Source: Streptomyces sp. NBC_00344 | Lineage (GTDB): Bacteria > Actinomycetota > Actinomycetes > Streptomycetales > Streptomycetaceae | Direction: 5' to 3' | DNA length: 64,000 nt | Assembly: GCF_036088315.1 (NCBI RefSeq) | Contig: NZ_CP107996.1 | Location: 124,001 to 188,000, forward strand | Part shown: piece by piece, positions 6,750 through 14,999 of the stretch | Numbering within the stretch: the stretch's first letter is position 1 | Layout of the letters: the number at the start of each line of letters is the position of its first letter | Notes under the pieces: generated by a model | Databases searched by the model: none | The model's input: only the letters and a program-made list of their open reading frames with translations | What the model was told of the DNA's origin: nothing | Made by a program: the position numbers and the translations under genes

Positions 6750-8219
6750 ATGGACAGCACCACCTCTCCGGATACGTCCGATACCACCACCGGCCATTTC
6801 GGCCGCACCATGACCGTGACCGCCGTCGCCACCTTCATGGTGTCTCTGGACCAGTTGGTCGTCACCACTGCCCTGACGAAGATCCGGGAGCATCTGCACA
6901 CCGGTCTCGCGGGACTGGAGTGGACGGTCAACGCCTACACCCTCACCTTCGCGGTCTTCCTGCTCACGGCCTCCGCCCTGGCCGAGCGCTTCGGCAGGCG
7001 TCGGCTCTTCTTAGCCGGCCTCGCCCTGTTCACCGGGGCGTCGGCGATGGCCGCACTCGCGCCGGACATCGGCGTGCTCATCGCGGCCCGCGCGATCCAG
7101 GGGCTGGGGTCGGCCATCGTGCTGCCGCTCACCTTGACCCTGCTCTCCGCCGCGGTCCCGCCGAGTAAGCGCGGAGCCGCCCTCGGCATCTGGGGCGGAG
7201 TGGGCGGACTGGGCGTCGCCCTGGGCCCGGTGGTCGGCGGATTCATCACCGAGAGCGCTTCCTGGCAGTGGATCTTCTGGCTGAACGTCCCGATCGGCGT
7301 GGTACTGCTCGCGTTGTCCTCGACCTGGCTGACGGAGAGCTTCGGCCCGGCGGCCAGGCTCGACCTTGTGGGCACCGTACTGGCCTGCCTCGGACTGCTC
7401 GGCGTCGTGGTGTCGATCATCCGGGGCGACGCGGAGGGCTGGACCAGCGCGCAGACCCTGGGCACGGGCATCGGCGGCCTCGTGGCGCTGGTGGCGTTCG
7501 TCGCCTGGGAGTTGCGGACGCCCCACCCGATGCTGCCGATGCGGCTCTTCGCCGGGCGGGCCTTCACCACGGTGAACCTGTTGTCCCTGTTCATGTTCTT
7601 CGGAATGTTCGGCTCGATCTTCCTGATCACCCAGTACCTGCAGACCGCTCTCGGATACTCGCCGTTCGGCGCGGGGCTGCGCTTTTTGGCCTGGACCGGT
7701 GTGGTGCTCATCGCGGCCCCGCTGGGCGGCGGTCTGTCCGACAAGATCGGCGGCAAGCCGATCATCGTGGCCGGTCTGATGCTGCAGAGCGTGGGTCTGC
7801 TCTGGCTGGCCCTGTCCATCACAACAGGTAGCTCGTTCCTGTCCCTGGTGCCCGCGTTCGTCTGCAACGGCTTCGGCATGGGCCTGTACTTCGGTCCGGC
7901 GGGCAATGTCGTCATGGGCTCGGTGCGCCGCGATCAGGAGGGAATCGCCTCCGGCGCCAACAACGCGATCCGTGAACTGGGCGGCGTGTTCGGAGTGGCC
8001 GTGCTCGCAGCGGTCTTCGCCGGCCACGGCGGCTACGACAGCCGGGAGCACTACGTGCACGGCATGCACGTGGCCCTGTGGGTCGGCTTCGCGTTCGTCG
8101 CCCTCGGCGCAGTCACCGCGCTGCTGATGCCCCGTCAGCGCCCGGCGGTCGCACCGGTGGAGGCCGTACCGGCCGCCATTACGTACGAGGCGAGGTCCAC
8201 GGTCGCCGTCGGCGAGTAG
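6750..8219 (+). CDS. MFS exporter, DHA2 (14-TM) family
   Basis: A 489-residue integral membrane protein with the length and hydrophobic pattern of 14-helix drug:H+ antiporters. Motif A appears as LAERFGRRRLFLAG after the second helix (about residue 80), the antiporter motif C region as GGVGGLGVALGPVVGGF (about residue 150), and a helix-7 segment FFGMFGSIFLITQYLQ. It probably exports the polyketide and gives self-resistance, under control of the divergent MarR. The start at ATG 6750 has GTCGGAG upstream. Codon 88 is the rare TTA (7011-7013), so translation should depend on the bldA leucyl-tRNA. Confidence 0.92.
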   Translation: MDSTTSPDTSDTTTGHFGRTMTVTAVATFMVSLDQLVVTTALTKIREHLHTGLAGLEWTVNAYTLTFAVFLLTASALAERFGRRRLFLAGLALFTGASAMAALAPDIGVLIAARAIQGLGSAIVLPLTLTLLSAAVPPSKRGAALGIWGGVGGLGVALGPVVGGFITESASWQWIFWLNVPIGVVLLALSSTWLTESFGPAARLDLVGTVLACLGLLGVVVSIIRGDAEGWTSAQTLGTGIGGLVALVAFVAWELRTPHPMLPMRLFAGRAFTTVNLLSLFMFFGMFGSIFLITQYLQTALGYSPFGAGLRFLAWTGVVLIAAPLGGGLSDKIGGKPIIVAGLMLQSVGLLWLALSITTGSSFLSLVPAFVCNGFGMGLYFGPAGNVVMGSVRRDQEGIASGANNAIRELGGVFGVAVLAAVFAGHGGYDSREHYVHGMHVALWVGFAFVALGAVTALLMPRQRPAVAPVEAVPAAITYEARSTVAVGE

Positions 8220-8337
8220 CGCAGTCGCCCACCTACCGGCCCGGGTCCGACGCCTCCCCCGCCGTCGGCCCCGGGCCCCTCTGTGGGCACACGGTTTTCG
8301 GCGCACCCCCGTGAGCCCGGCGGAAACAGTCAAGTCC

Positions 8338-8679
8338 ATGCATAGTGAGCCCCAAGCCAAGGAAAAGGTATATCCGCGCGTGATTGTCCTCGTGAATGTC
8401 TTCCGGGTCCACGAATCACTCTCCGAATTTGAACGCATATTCACCCATGTTTCCGAATGCATGCGGGCGCAGCCCGGATTCCGGCACCACAGGTTGCTCG
8501 GCTCCCAGGACGCGGGCTCGACGTACGTGAACCTCGCGGAGTGGCAGGACGAGCAGTCGCTGCGCGACGCGCTGGCCCGGCCCGAGGTCATCGAACGCCT
8601 GCGTCCCCTGGCGGCGTTGGCGACCGGCGAAGCGACGGTCTACCGCCCGGTCCTCGAGCGTTCATCCCTGGAGGCATGA
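8338..8679 (+). CDS. ABM-domain monooxygenase, anthrone oxygenase-like
   Basis: A 113-residue antibiotic-biosynthesis monooxygenase-fold protein: an N-terminal strand RVIVLVNVFRV, a helix holding FERIFTHVSECM, then FRHHRLLGSQD, TYVNLAEWQDEQSLRDAL and a C-terminal YRPVL strand. This cofactor-free family includes ActVA-Orf6-type oxygenases that turn anthrones into quinones. The ATG at 8338 fits the domain start; GTG 8311 is an alternative, and neither has a strong Shine-Dalgarno. The stop is just before the start of the MBL-fold cyclase gene, so the two are co-translated. It is a good candidate for the quinone-forming step; a related DUF1772 protein is encoded 1.7 kb downstream. Confidence 0.8.
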   Translation: MHSEPQAKEKVYPRVIVLVNVFRVHESLSEFERIFTHVSECMRAQPGFRHHRLLGSQDAGSTYVNLAEWQDEQSLRDALARPEVIERLRPLAALATGEATVYRPVLERSSLEA

Positions 8680-8680
8680 C

Positions 8681-9661
8681 ATGCCACCCGCCCAGACCGG
8701 CCCGGCGGCCCCGGCGGCCCCGGCGGCCCCGGCGGCCCCGGCGGCCCCGGCGGCCCCGGCGGCCCCGGCGCACAAGGTGCAGGAGATCGAGGAGGGCGTC
8801 TACGCCTACCTCCAGCCGGACGGCGGCTGGTGCCTGAACAACGCGGGCATCATCGTGGCCGGTGCGGGGCCCGTACTCGTGGACACCGCGGCCACCGAGG
8901 CACGCGCCCGGCACCTGCGGAACGTGGTCGGCGATATCAGCCCGACTCCGGTGGACATCCTCGTGAACACCCACAGCCACGGCGACCACACTTTCGGCAA
9001 CCACCTCTTCGGGCACGCCACGGTGGTCGCACACCGAAGAGCCGCTGCCGAGATGGCCGAGCACGGCCTGGCCCTGACGGCACTGTGGCCCGATGTGCGG
9101 TGGGGGCACGTGGAGGCAGGCGCCCCCGAGGTCGTCTTCGATGACCGCATGACCCTGCCGGCGGCCGGATTCCGGATCGAGCTGCTCCACCTGGGTCCGG
9201 GGCACACGGCGGGTGACGCGGTCGTCTGGCTTCCCGGCCAGCGCGTGCTGTTCACCGGCGACCTGGTCTTCTCCGGCGCTACACCGTTCACGCTGATGGG
9301 CTCGGTGGCGGGAACCTTGCGGGTGCTCGACCGGCTACGGGCCCTGGAACCGATGGTGGTGGTGCCCGGGCACGGACCGGTCGGCGGCCCCGAACTGCTG
9401 GATGCCGACGCCGGCTACCTGCGATGGGTGCGCGAACTCGCGCGCCAGGGTATCGCCGAGAAACTGGCCCCCCTGCCCCTCGCCCGGGCGACGGACCTGG
9501 GGCACTACGCCCAACTCCTCGACAGCGAACGCCTGGTGGGCAATCTGTTCCGAGCGTACGCGGAGGAGCACGGCGCCGAGCCGGCCGCGCCCTTGGACGT
9601 CCCGGCCGTGTTCGGGGAGATCGTCGACTACTGCGGGGCCCCTCCACACTGTGCCGCATGA
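8681..9661 (+). CDS. metallo-beta-lactamase-fold cyclase/thioesterase (ActIV-like)
   Basis: A 326-residue metallo-beta-lactamase-fold enzyme with intact zinc motifs: NTHSHGDHTFGNHLF (HxHxDH, about residue 103), a GPGHTAGDAVVWLP histidine, FTGDLVFSG aspartate and VPGHGPVGG. In type II PKS clusters such proteins (actinorhodin ActIV) close the second ring and release the chain from the ACP, which fits a cluster that otherwise has only one aromatase/cyclase. The first 30 residues are an Ala-Ala-Pro repeat encoded by a 9-bp tandem repeat, preceding the conserved fold that starts at VQEIEEGVYAY. The ATG at 8681 follows GGAGG by 7 bases. Confidence 0.88.
   Translation: MPPAQTGPAAPAAPAAPAAPAAPAAPAAPAHKVQEIEEGVYAYLQPDGGWCLNNAGIIVAGAGPVLVDTAATEARARHLRNVVGDISPTPVDILVNTHSHGDHTFGNHLFGHATVVAHRRAAAEMAEHGLALTALWPDVRWGHVEAGAPEVVFDDRMTLPAAGFRIELLHLGPGHTAGDAVVWLPGQRVLFTGDLVFSGATPFTLMGSVAGTLRVLDRLRALEPMVVVPGHGPVGGPELLDADAGYLRWVRELARQGIAEKLAPLPLARATDLGHYAQLLDSERLVGNLFRAYAEEHGAEPAAPLDVPAVFGEIVDYCGAPPHCAA
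8701..8769 (+). repeat. 9-bp tandem repeat encoding Ala-Ala-Pro
   Basis: Seven or so nearly identical copies of a CCGGCGGCC-type 9-mer encode the N-terminal Pro-Ala-Ala linker of the ActIV-like enzyme. The repeat is in frame, so copy-number change alters linker length without breaking the gene. Confidence 0.85.
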
Positions 9662-9734
9662 CCGCGGTGCGCCCCACCCCATCACCCGCCCGCCCGCCCG
9701 CCGGCACTCGACGATGAGTGCAAGGAGCCGCCCA

Positions 9735-10430
9735 GTGCCCGCAACCCCTGCACCCGCCCCAGCCCCCCGCGGCCGCCGCCGGGAAGCCGAACGCAACGAC
9801 GAACGGCTGATCGCCGCCGCCCACGAGGCGCTCTCGGAGGTCGGCTGGAGCGTCTCGGTGACCGAGATCGCCAAACGTGCCGGCATCGGTATGGGCAGCT
9901 TTTACCGCCGTTACCGGGGAAAGGTGCCGCTGGCCCAGCACGTACGGGTCGTCAGCATGGAGCGCCTCGCCGACGCCGCCCGGGCGGCCGCCGAGGAGCC
10001 GGACGGCTGGGAGGCGCTGGTCCGTTTCATGCGCGACGCCGTGAGCGGACCGGCCGGCACGCTACTGCCGCTGATCGGCGGCATCCTGCCCGCCACCCGG
10101 GCGGTCGACCAGGCGTCGGCCCGGCTGTACGACGCCGTTGACGCCCTCCTGGAACGCCCCCGGGCGCAAGGAGTGCTGCGGCAGGGAGTCGGCGCGGCTG
10201 ATCTCGTACTGCTGGTGGTGCACCTCAGAACCCGGCTCCCCGGCCGGCCCGAACGCATCTGCCAACTGCGGCTGCGCTACCTGCACATGGCTTTGGAGGG
10301 AATGCGATCAGCGCCCGGCACACAGCGCATGACGCTGCCCCAGCCCTCCCCCGACTGGGAGGAGCTGCATCTGCTGTGGGACAAGCAGCCCGATCCGCGA
10401 GCGGGCCGGGACGAGGAGAACCAGGGATGA
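9735..10430 (+). CDS. TetR-family regulator
   Basis: A 231-residue regulator. After a Pro/Arg-rich leader, the TetR DNA-binding domain covers residues about 20-65: RLIAAAHEALSEVGW, then VTEIAKRAGIGMGSFYRRY with the typical recognition helix. The C-terminal domain is helical and ligand-binding. GTG 9735 is chosen because AAGGAG lies 7 bases upstream; ATG 9714 is in frame but weaker. Its stop overlaps the DUF1772 start as ATGA, so the regulator and the membrane oxygenase are translationally coupled. Embedded in the polyketide cluster, it is likely a pathway or resistance regulator sensing an intermediate. Confidence 0.9.
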   Translation: MPATPAPAPAPRGRRREAERNDERLIAAAHEALSEVGWSVSVTEIAKRAGIGMGSFYRRYRGKVPLAQHVRVVSMERLADAARAAAEEPDGWEALVRFMRDAVSGPAGTLLPLIGGILPATRAVDQASARLYDAVDALLERPRAQGVLRQGVGAADLVLLVVHLRTRLPGRPERICQLRLRYLHMALEGMRSAPGTQRMTLPQPSPDWEELHLLWDKQPDPRAGRDEENQG

Positions 10431-10891
10431 TCTGCCTCGCCGCCTCGCGCGGTGCCACCGCCGCCCTGGTGCTGGCCCAGACGCTGGCCGTGCTCTACAC
10501 CACCGGCTTCGTCTGGACGCTGCAGCTGATGGACTACCCCATGGTGGCCAGGCTCCGGCAAGGCGCGTCGGAGTCGTACATGGCCGCTCACAACCAGATG
10601 TTCTGGCGGGTCCTCGCCCCCGGCCTGCTGGTGGCCGGCCTGACGTCACTACTGCTCGTGGTGGCCAGGAGCGACGCGGTCCCGCTCTGGGCGGCGCTGC
10701 TGTCCGTGGCACTCCTGGTCCTGATCATGGTTCTCTCCGGCGCCGTTGCCACGCCCGACCGGGTCGCTCTCGCCGAGCGCTTCTCGGCGTCCGTCCATGC
10801 CCATCTGCTCGGTGTGAGCTGGGTGCGCACGACGGCCTTCACGACCTGGAGCGCCCTGGACACTTGGCTGGTCTGGAAGTTCATGCGCTGA
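10427..10891 (+). CDS. DUF1772 (anthrone oxygenase-type) membrane protein
   Basis: A 154-residue protein with four predicted membrane helices (residues about 8-28, 60-80, 88-108, 135-150) and the DUF1772 pattern: TTGFVWTLQLMDYP in the first helix region and HNQMFWRVLAPGLL in the second. DUF1772 includes the fungal HypC/EncC anthrone oxygenases, which need no cofactor. It overlaps the TetR stop as ATGA and has GAGGAG upstream. In this locus it probably oxidises an anthrone or similar polyketide ring. The separate ABM protein at 8338-8679 could do the same chemistry, so one may act at another position. Confidence 0.8.
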   Translation: MICLAASRGATAALVLAQTLAVLYTTGFVWTLQLMDYPMVARLRQGASESYMAAHNQMFWRVLAPGLLVAGLTSLLLVVARSDAVPLWAALLSVALLVLIMVLSGAVATPDRVALAERFSASVHAHLLGVSWVRTTAFTTWSALDTWLVWKFMR

Positions 10892-10920
10892 GCGCACCCA
10901 CCTGCCCCTACCTACCTACC

Positions 10921-10953
10921 CCTGTGGCCTGCGACTCTGTCGCAGGCCACAGG
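10921..10953 (+). terminator. strong hairpin terminator
   Basis: A perfect 15-bp stem (10921-10935 with 10939-10953) and a 3-base loop, 30 bases after the DUF1772 stop. There is no U-tract, as is common for Streptomyces terminators. It ends the MFS-to-DUF1772 unit and insulates the ketosynthase promoter. Confidence 0.75.
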
Positions 10954-10998
10954 CCTGCCCCCGGACGCTCGCGCACGTAGCGGTGGTGGATCGAAAGT

Positions 10999-11038
10999 CC
11001 TTGGCCCGTCCTTGAGCGGACCTTGAGGCCGCCTCGAG
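10999..11038 (+). promoter_or_regulatory. SARP-type operator: four heptamers at 11-bp steps
   Basis: Four direct heptamers start at exactly 11-bp intervals: CCTTGGC (10999), CCTTGAG (11010), CCTTGAG (11021) and CCTCGAG (11032). Direct heptamer repeats in helical register just upstream of a -10 element are the known binding layout of SARP activators such as ActII-ORF4 and DnrI (core TCGAG). The following sequence has a weak -10 candidate around 11043-11050, and the ketosynthase starts at 11165. The SARP encoded at 18955-19749 is the natural ligand. Confidence 0.8.
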
Positions 11039-11164
11039 AGCGTGTACTCAGCCGGTTCGGCCTTCCCGCCGACGGCAGCTCCACGATCTGTGTCCCTGTG
11101 CGCTCCGGCAGCCGGCAGTCCGGCCGTGATGCGAGGGGACCCCCTTTTACGAAAGGCAGCCGAC

Positions 11165-12493
11165 ATGTCAGCGACAGACCCTGGCGCATACCGCGCAGCG
11201 GAGCCGGGGCGCGAGCCCACAACCCCCCGCCGGGTGGTCATCACCGGCATCGGCGTGGTGGCACCCGGCGGCACGGGTACCAAAGCGTTCTGGGACCTCA
11301 TCACGTCGGGGCGCACAGCGACCGGACGCATCTCCTTCTTCGACCCCTCGCCGTTTCGCTCGCAGATCGCGGCCGAGTGCGACTTCGACCCGGCGCTCCA
11401 CGGACTGACGCCGCGTGAGATCCGCCGTATGGACCGGGCGACTCAGTTCGCGGTGGTCGCCGCCGGCGAGGCGGTGCAGGACAGCGGCCTCGACTTCCAG
11501 GGCCCCGATCCGGCCCGGATCGGGGTCACCATCGGCAGCGCGGTCGGCGCGACCATGGGGCTGGAGGAGGAGTACGTCGTCCTCAGCGACAGCGGGCGCA
11601 AGTGGGTCGTCGACGCCCAATACGGAGTGCCGCACCTGTACGGGCACTTCGTGCCCAGCAGCATCGCATCCGAGGTCGCCCGGTCCGTGGGCGCCGAGGG
11701 CCCCGCGGCCGTTGTCTCGGCCGGTTGCACCTCCGGCATCGACTCGGTCGGATACGCCCGCGAGCTGATCGCCGAGGGAAGCGCCGACATCGTCGTCACC
11801 GGTGCCACCGATGCCCCGATTTCGCCGATCGCGGTTGCCTGCTTCGACGCCATCAAGGCGACCTCGCCGCGCAACGACGACGCGCAGCACGCCTCCCGGC
11901 CGTTCGACAAGAGCCGCAACGGCTTTGTGCTCGGCGAGGGTGCGGCGGTCTTCGTCCTGGAGGAGTACGAGCACGCCCGGCGGCGCGGCGCACACATCTA
12001 CACCGAGATCGCGGGCTTCGCGTCCCGCTGCAACGCCTTTCACATGACCGGACTGCGACCTGACGGGCGGGAGATGGCCGTTGCCATCGAGGCCGCGTTG
12101 GCCGAGGCCCGGATGAACGCGCAGGAGGTGAACTACATCAACGCGCACGGCTCCGGCACCAAGCAGAACGACCGCCACGAGACAGCCGCGTTCAAGCGCA
12201 GCCTCGGCCGGCACGCGTACGACGTGCCGGTCAGTTCGATCAAGTCGATGATCGGCCACTCCCTCGGCGCGATCGGCTCCATCGAGATCGCCGCCTGCGC
12301 GCTGGCAATCGAGCACGCGGTGGTGCCGCCCACCGCGAACCTGAATACCCCCGATCCGGAGTGCGACCTCGACTACGTACCCCATACCGCCCGCGAACAG
12401 CGAGTGGACACCGCGCTCACCGTCGGCAGTGGATTCGGCGGATTCCAGAGCGCCATGGTGCTGACCCGGCCCTCGGAGAGGAAGACGGCATGA
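11165..12493 (+). CDS. type II PKS ketosynthase alpha (KSalpha)
   Basis: A 442-residue beta-ketoacyl synthase that extends the polyketide with malonyl units by Claisen condensation. The active-site cysteine is Cys188 in [10 protein letters not shown], followed by the histidines in [11 protein letters not shown] and [12 protein letters not shown], so the Cys-His-His triad is complete. The N-terminal [13 protein letters not shown] is typical. ATG 11165 has AAAGG upstream and directly precedes the fold; an upstream in-frame GTG is rejected because it would run through the promoter region. It overlaps the chain-length factor gene as ATGA, as in nearly all KSalpha-CLF pairs, and the two form a heterodimer. 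Confidence 0.97.
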   Translation: MSATDPGAYRAAEPGREPTTPRRVVITGIGVVAPGGTGTKAFWDLITSGRTATGRISFFDPSPFRSQIAAECDFDPALHGLTPREIRRMDRATQFAVVAAGEAVQDSGLDFQGPDPARIGVTIGSAVGATMGLEEEYVVLSDSGRKWVVDAQYGVPHLYGHFVPSSIASEVARSVGAEGPAAVVSAGCTSGIDSVGYARELIAEGSADIVVTGATDAPISPIAVACFDAIKATSPRNDDAQHASRPFDKSRNGFVLGEGAAVFVLEEYEHARRRGAHIYTEIAGFASRCNAFHMTGLRPDGREMAVAIEAALAEARMNAQEVNYINAHGSGTKQNDRHETAAFKRSLGRHAYDVPVSSIKSMIGHSLGAIGSIEIAACALAIEHAVVPPTANLNTPDPECDLDYVPHTAREQRVDTALTVGSGFGGFQSAMVLTRPSERKTA

Positions 12494-13713
12494 GCGAGTC
12501 CGTAGCGGTGACAGGTATCGGCGTGATCGCGCCGAACGGCCTGGGCACCGATGAGTTCTGGACCGCGACGCAGAAGGGCATCAGCGGCATCGACCGGATC
12601 AGCCGCTATGACCCCAGCGCTTACCCGACCCGGCTCGCCGGAGAGGTGAAGGACTTCGAGGGGGGCGAACACCTCGCGAACCGGCTGCTGCCGCAGACCG
12701 ACCGGATGACCCAGATGGCCCTCGTGGCCTCGGACTGGGCGCTCGCCGACGCGGGCCTGGACCCGGCGACACTGCCGGAGTTCGGCATGGGCGTGGTGAC
12801 GGCCAGTGCCTCCGGCGGCTTCGAGTTCGCCCAGAAGGAACTGCAGAAGCTGTGGAGCAAGGGCCCCGGGTACGTCAGCGCCTACCAGTCGTTCGCGTGG
12901 TTCTACGCCGTCAACACCGGCCAGATCTCCATCCGGCACGGCATGCGCGGCCCGAGCGGTGTCCTGGTCACCGACCAGGCCGGCGGCCTGGACGCACTCG
13001 GCCACGCACGGCGGCACATCCGCAAGGGCACCGGCGTGGTGCTGTCCGACGGGATGGACGCCTCCCTGTCGCCGTGGGGCCTGGTCTCCCAGCTGACCAC
13101 CGGGCGTCTGAGTCCGACCGCCGATCCCGAGCGTGCCTACGCGCCGTTCGACACGTCCGCGGACGGCTACCTGCCCGGCGAGGGCGGCGCGATCCTGGTG
13201 CTGGAGCGTGAGTCCGGGGCTCGGGAGCGGGGCGCCCGGATCTACGGCACGATCACCGGCTACGGTGCCACGTTCGACCCCAGGCCCGGCTCCGGCCGCG
13301 AGCCGGGCCTGCGCCGGGCCATCGAAACGGCTCTGGCCGATGCCCAGGTGGCGCCGGCGGACATCGACGTCGTCTTCGCGGACGCTTCCGGAGTACGCGA
13401 GCTGGACCGGATCGAGGCCGCGGCCCTGAGCGCGGTGTTCGGGCCGCGAGCGGTGCCGGTCACCGCCCCCAAGACCATGACCGGCCGCCTCTACTCCGGC
13501 GCGGCATCCCTGGACGCGGCGACGGCCCTGCTCGCCATGCGGGACGGTGTGGTCCCGCCCACCCTACGCGTCACCGACCAGGCAGCGGACTGCGCGATCG
13601 ACCTGGTCCGGGGCGCCGCACGCGAGATGCCCGTGCACCACGCGCTGGTGGTCGCCCGCGGCCACGGCGGATTCAACGCCGCCCTGGTGCTGCGCGCCCC
13701 CGACGCCGGCTGA
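12490..13713 (+). CDS. type II PKS chain-length factor (KSbeta)
   Basis: A 407-residue ketosynthase homologue in which the catalytic cysteine is glutamine (Gln163 in [10 protein letters not shown]), the signature of the CLF/KSbeta subunit. It pairs with the upstream ketosynthase, helps prime by decarboxylating malonyl-ACP, and sets chain length by the size of the interface cavity. The second catalytic-histidine region is also degenerate ([15 protein letters not shown], and [13 protein letters not shown] instead of GHxxGAAG). The start overlaps the KSalpha stop (ATGA). Chain length cannot be assigned by reading alone. Confidence 0.96.
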   Translation: MSESVAVTGIGVIAPNGLGTDEFWTATQKGISGIDRISRYDPSAYPTRLAGEVKDFEGGEHLANRLLPQTDRMTQMALVASDWALADAGLDPATLPEFGMGVVTASASGGFEFAQKELQKLWSKGPGYVSAYQSFAWFYAVNTGQISIRHGMRGPSGVLVTDQAGGLDALGHARRHIRKGTGVVLSDGMDASLSPWGLVSQLTTGRLSPTADPERAYAPFDTSADGYLPGEGGAILVLERESGARERGARIYGTITGYGATFDPRPGSGREPGLRRAIETALADAQVAPADIDVVFADASGVRELDRIEAAALSAVFGPRAVPVTAPKTMTGRLYSGAASLDAATALLAMRDGVVPPTLRVTDQAADCAIDLVRGAAREMPVHHALVVARGHGGFNAALVLRAPDAG

Positions 13714-13800
13714 CAACCAGCCTCCGCCCGTGTTCCGGCATCTCGCACCTGCCTGACGTATCTGCCCGACATATCCGCCAGCCGACATGAGGACACCACC

Positions 13801-14079
13801 ATGACCGCACGTGAACTGACCATCGCCGACCTGACCCGCATCCTGCGCGAGTGTGCCGGTGAGGATGAGGGCGTCGACCTCGACGGGAACATTCTGGACA
13901 CCCTGTTCGCCGACCTCGGCTACGACTCCCTGGCCCTGCTGGAGGCCTCCAGCAGCATCGAGCGCGAAGCCGGCGTCAAACTCTCCGACGACGCCGTGAG
14001 CGAGGCCCGGACGCCGCGTCTGCTGCTGGCCGCTGTCAACGCGGGGATACCGGCCACCGCTTCGGCTTCGGCCGCGTGA
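13801..14079 (+). CDS. type II PKS acyl carrier protein
   Basis: A 92-residue acyl carrier protein: four-helix fold with DLGYDSLALLEASSSIERE, in which Ser43 is the phosphopantetheine attachment site. It carries the growing poly-beta-ketone chain between KS-CLF, ketoreductase and cyclases. The ATG at 13801 follows GAGGACACC. It is third in the core operon, the usual KS-CLF-ACP order. Modification is probably by the PPTase encoded three genes downstream. Confidence 0.96.
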   Translation: MTARELTIADLTRILRECAGEDEGVDLDGNILDTLFADLGYDSLALLEASSSIEREAGVKLSDDAVSEARTPRLLLAAVNAGIPATASASAA

Positions 14080-14167
14080 GCCGCGGGCCTGCCGCACCCG
14101 ACGTGGCAGGCCCGCGCCACCGGCCCTTGCACACACCCTCATCGACACCAGACAGAGAGAGCAAGGC

Positions 14168-14953
14168 ATGGCATACGAAAGCGCCGCGACCGCCATCGTC
14201 ACCGGTGGCACCAGCGGAATCGGACACGCAGTCACCGAGAGCCTGGCCGCCACCGGCGCCAAGGTCTTCATCTGCGCCCGCAGCGCGCAGGACCTCGACG
14301 TCACCATCAAGGATCTGCGCGAACGCGGACTCGAGGTGGACGGCACAACCTGCGATGTCCGCTCACGGCAGGAGGTGCGTGCCTTCGTCGAGGCCGCCGT
14401 CGCGCGTTACGGCGCCATCGACATCCTCGTCAACAACGCGGGCCGCAGCGGCGGCGGCGTCACCGCCGACCTCGACGACGACACCTGGTACGACGTCATG
14501 GACACCAACCTCAACAGCGTGTTCCTGCTGACACGCGAGGTACTCACCACCGGCCGCATGCGGGAGACGACACGAGGCCGCATCATCAACATCGCCTCGA
14601 CGGGCGGCAAGCAGGGCGTCGTCCTCGGGGCGCCCTACTCGGCGTCCAAGCACGGCGTCATCGGATTCACCAAAGCGCTGGGTCTCGAACTCGCGAAGTC
14701 CAAGATCACCGTGAACGCGGTCTGCCCCGGTTACGTCGAGACACCCATGGCGCAGCAGGTGCGCGCCAACTACGCGCGGATCTGGGAAACCGGCGAACAG
14801 GCGGTCCTGGAACGCTTCGAGACCAAGATCCCGCTGGGCCGCTACTCCACCCCGCAGGAAGTGGCCGGCCTGGTCGGCTATCTCGTCACGGACCTCGCAG
14901 CCTCGATCACCGCCCAGGCGCTCAACGTCTGCGGCGGGCTCGGGAACTACTGA
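14168..14953 (+). CDS. polyketide C-9 ketoreductase (ActIII-like SDR)
   Basis: A 261-residue short-chain dehydrogenase closely resembling the actinorhodin ketoreductase: NADPH motif VTGGTSGIGHAV, LVNNAGRSGGG, catalytic Ser in NIASTGGKQGVV, YSASK with the catalytic Tyr and Lys, and the C-terminal AQALNVCGGLGNY that is highly conserved in C-9 ketoreductases. It reduces the C-9 ketone (counting from the acyl end), which directs the first ring to close as C7-C12. The start at ATG 14168 has AGAGAGCAAGG upstream. It lies between ACP and aromatase/cyclase. Confidence 0.95.
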   Translation: MAYESAATAIVTGGTSGIGHAVTESLAATGAKVFICARSAQDLDVTIKDLRERGLEVDGTTCDVRSRQEVRAFVEAAVARYGAIDILVNNAGRSGGGVTADLDDDTWYDVMDTNLNSVFLLTREVLTTGRMRETTRGRIINIASTGGKQGVVLGAPYSASKHGVIGFTKALGLELAKSKITVNAVCPGYVETPMAQQVRANYARIWETGEQAVLERFETKIPLGRYSTPQEVAGLVGYLVTDLAASITAQALNVCGGLGNY

Positions 14954-14999
14954 TGCCGACCGACACCTGCCACCACCCGACGACAAGGAGCCGAGTGCG

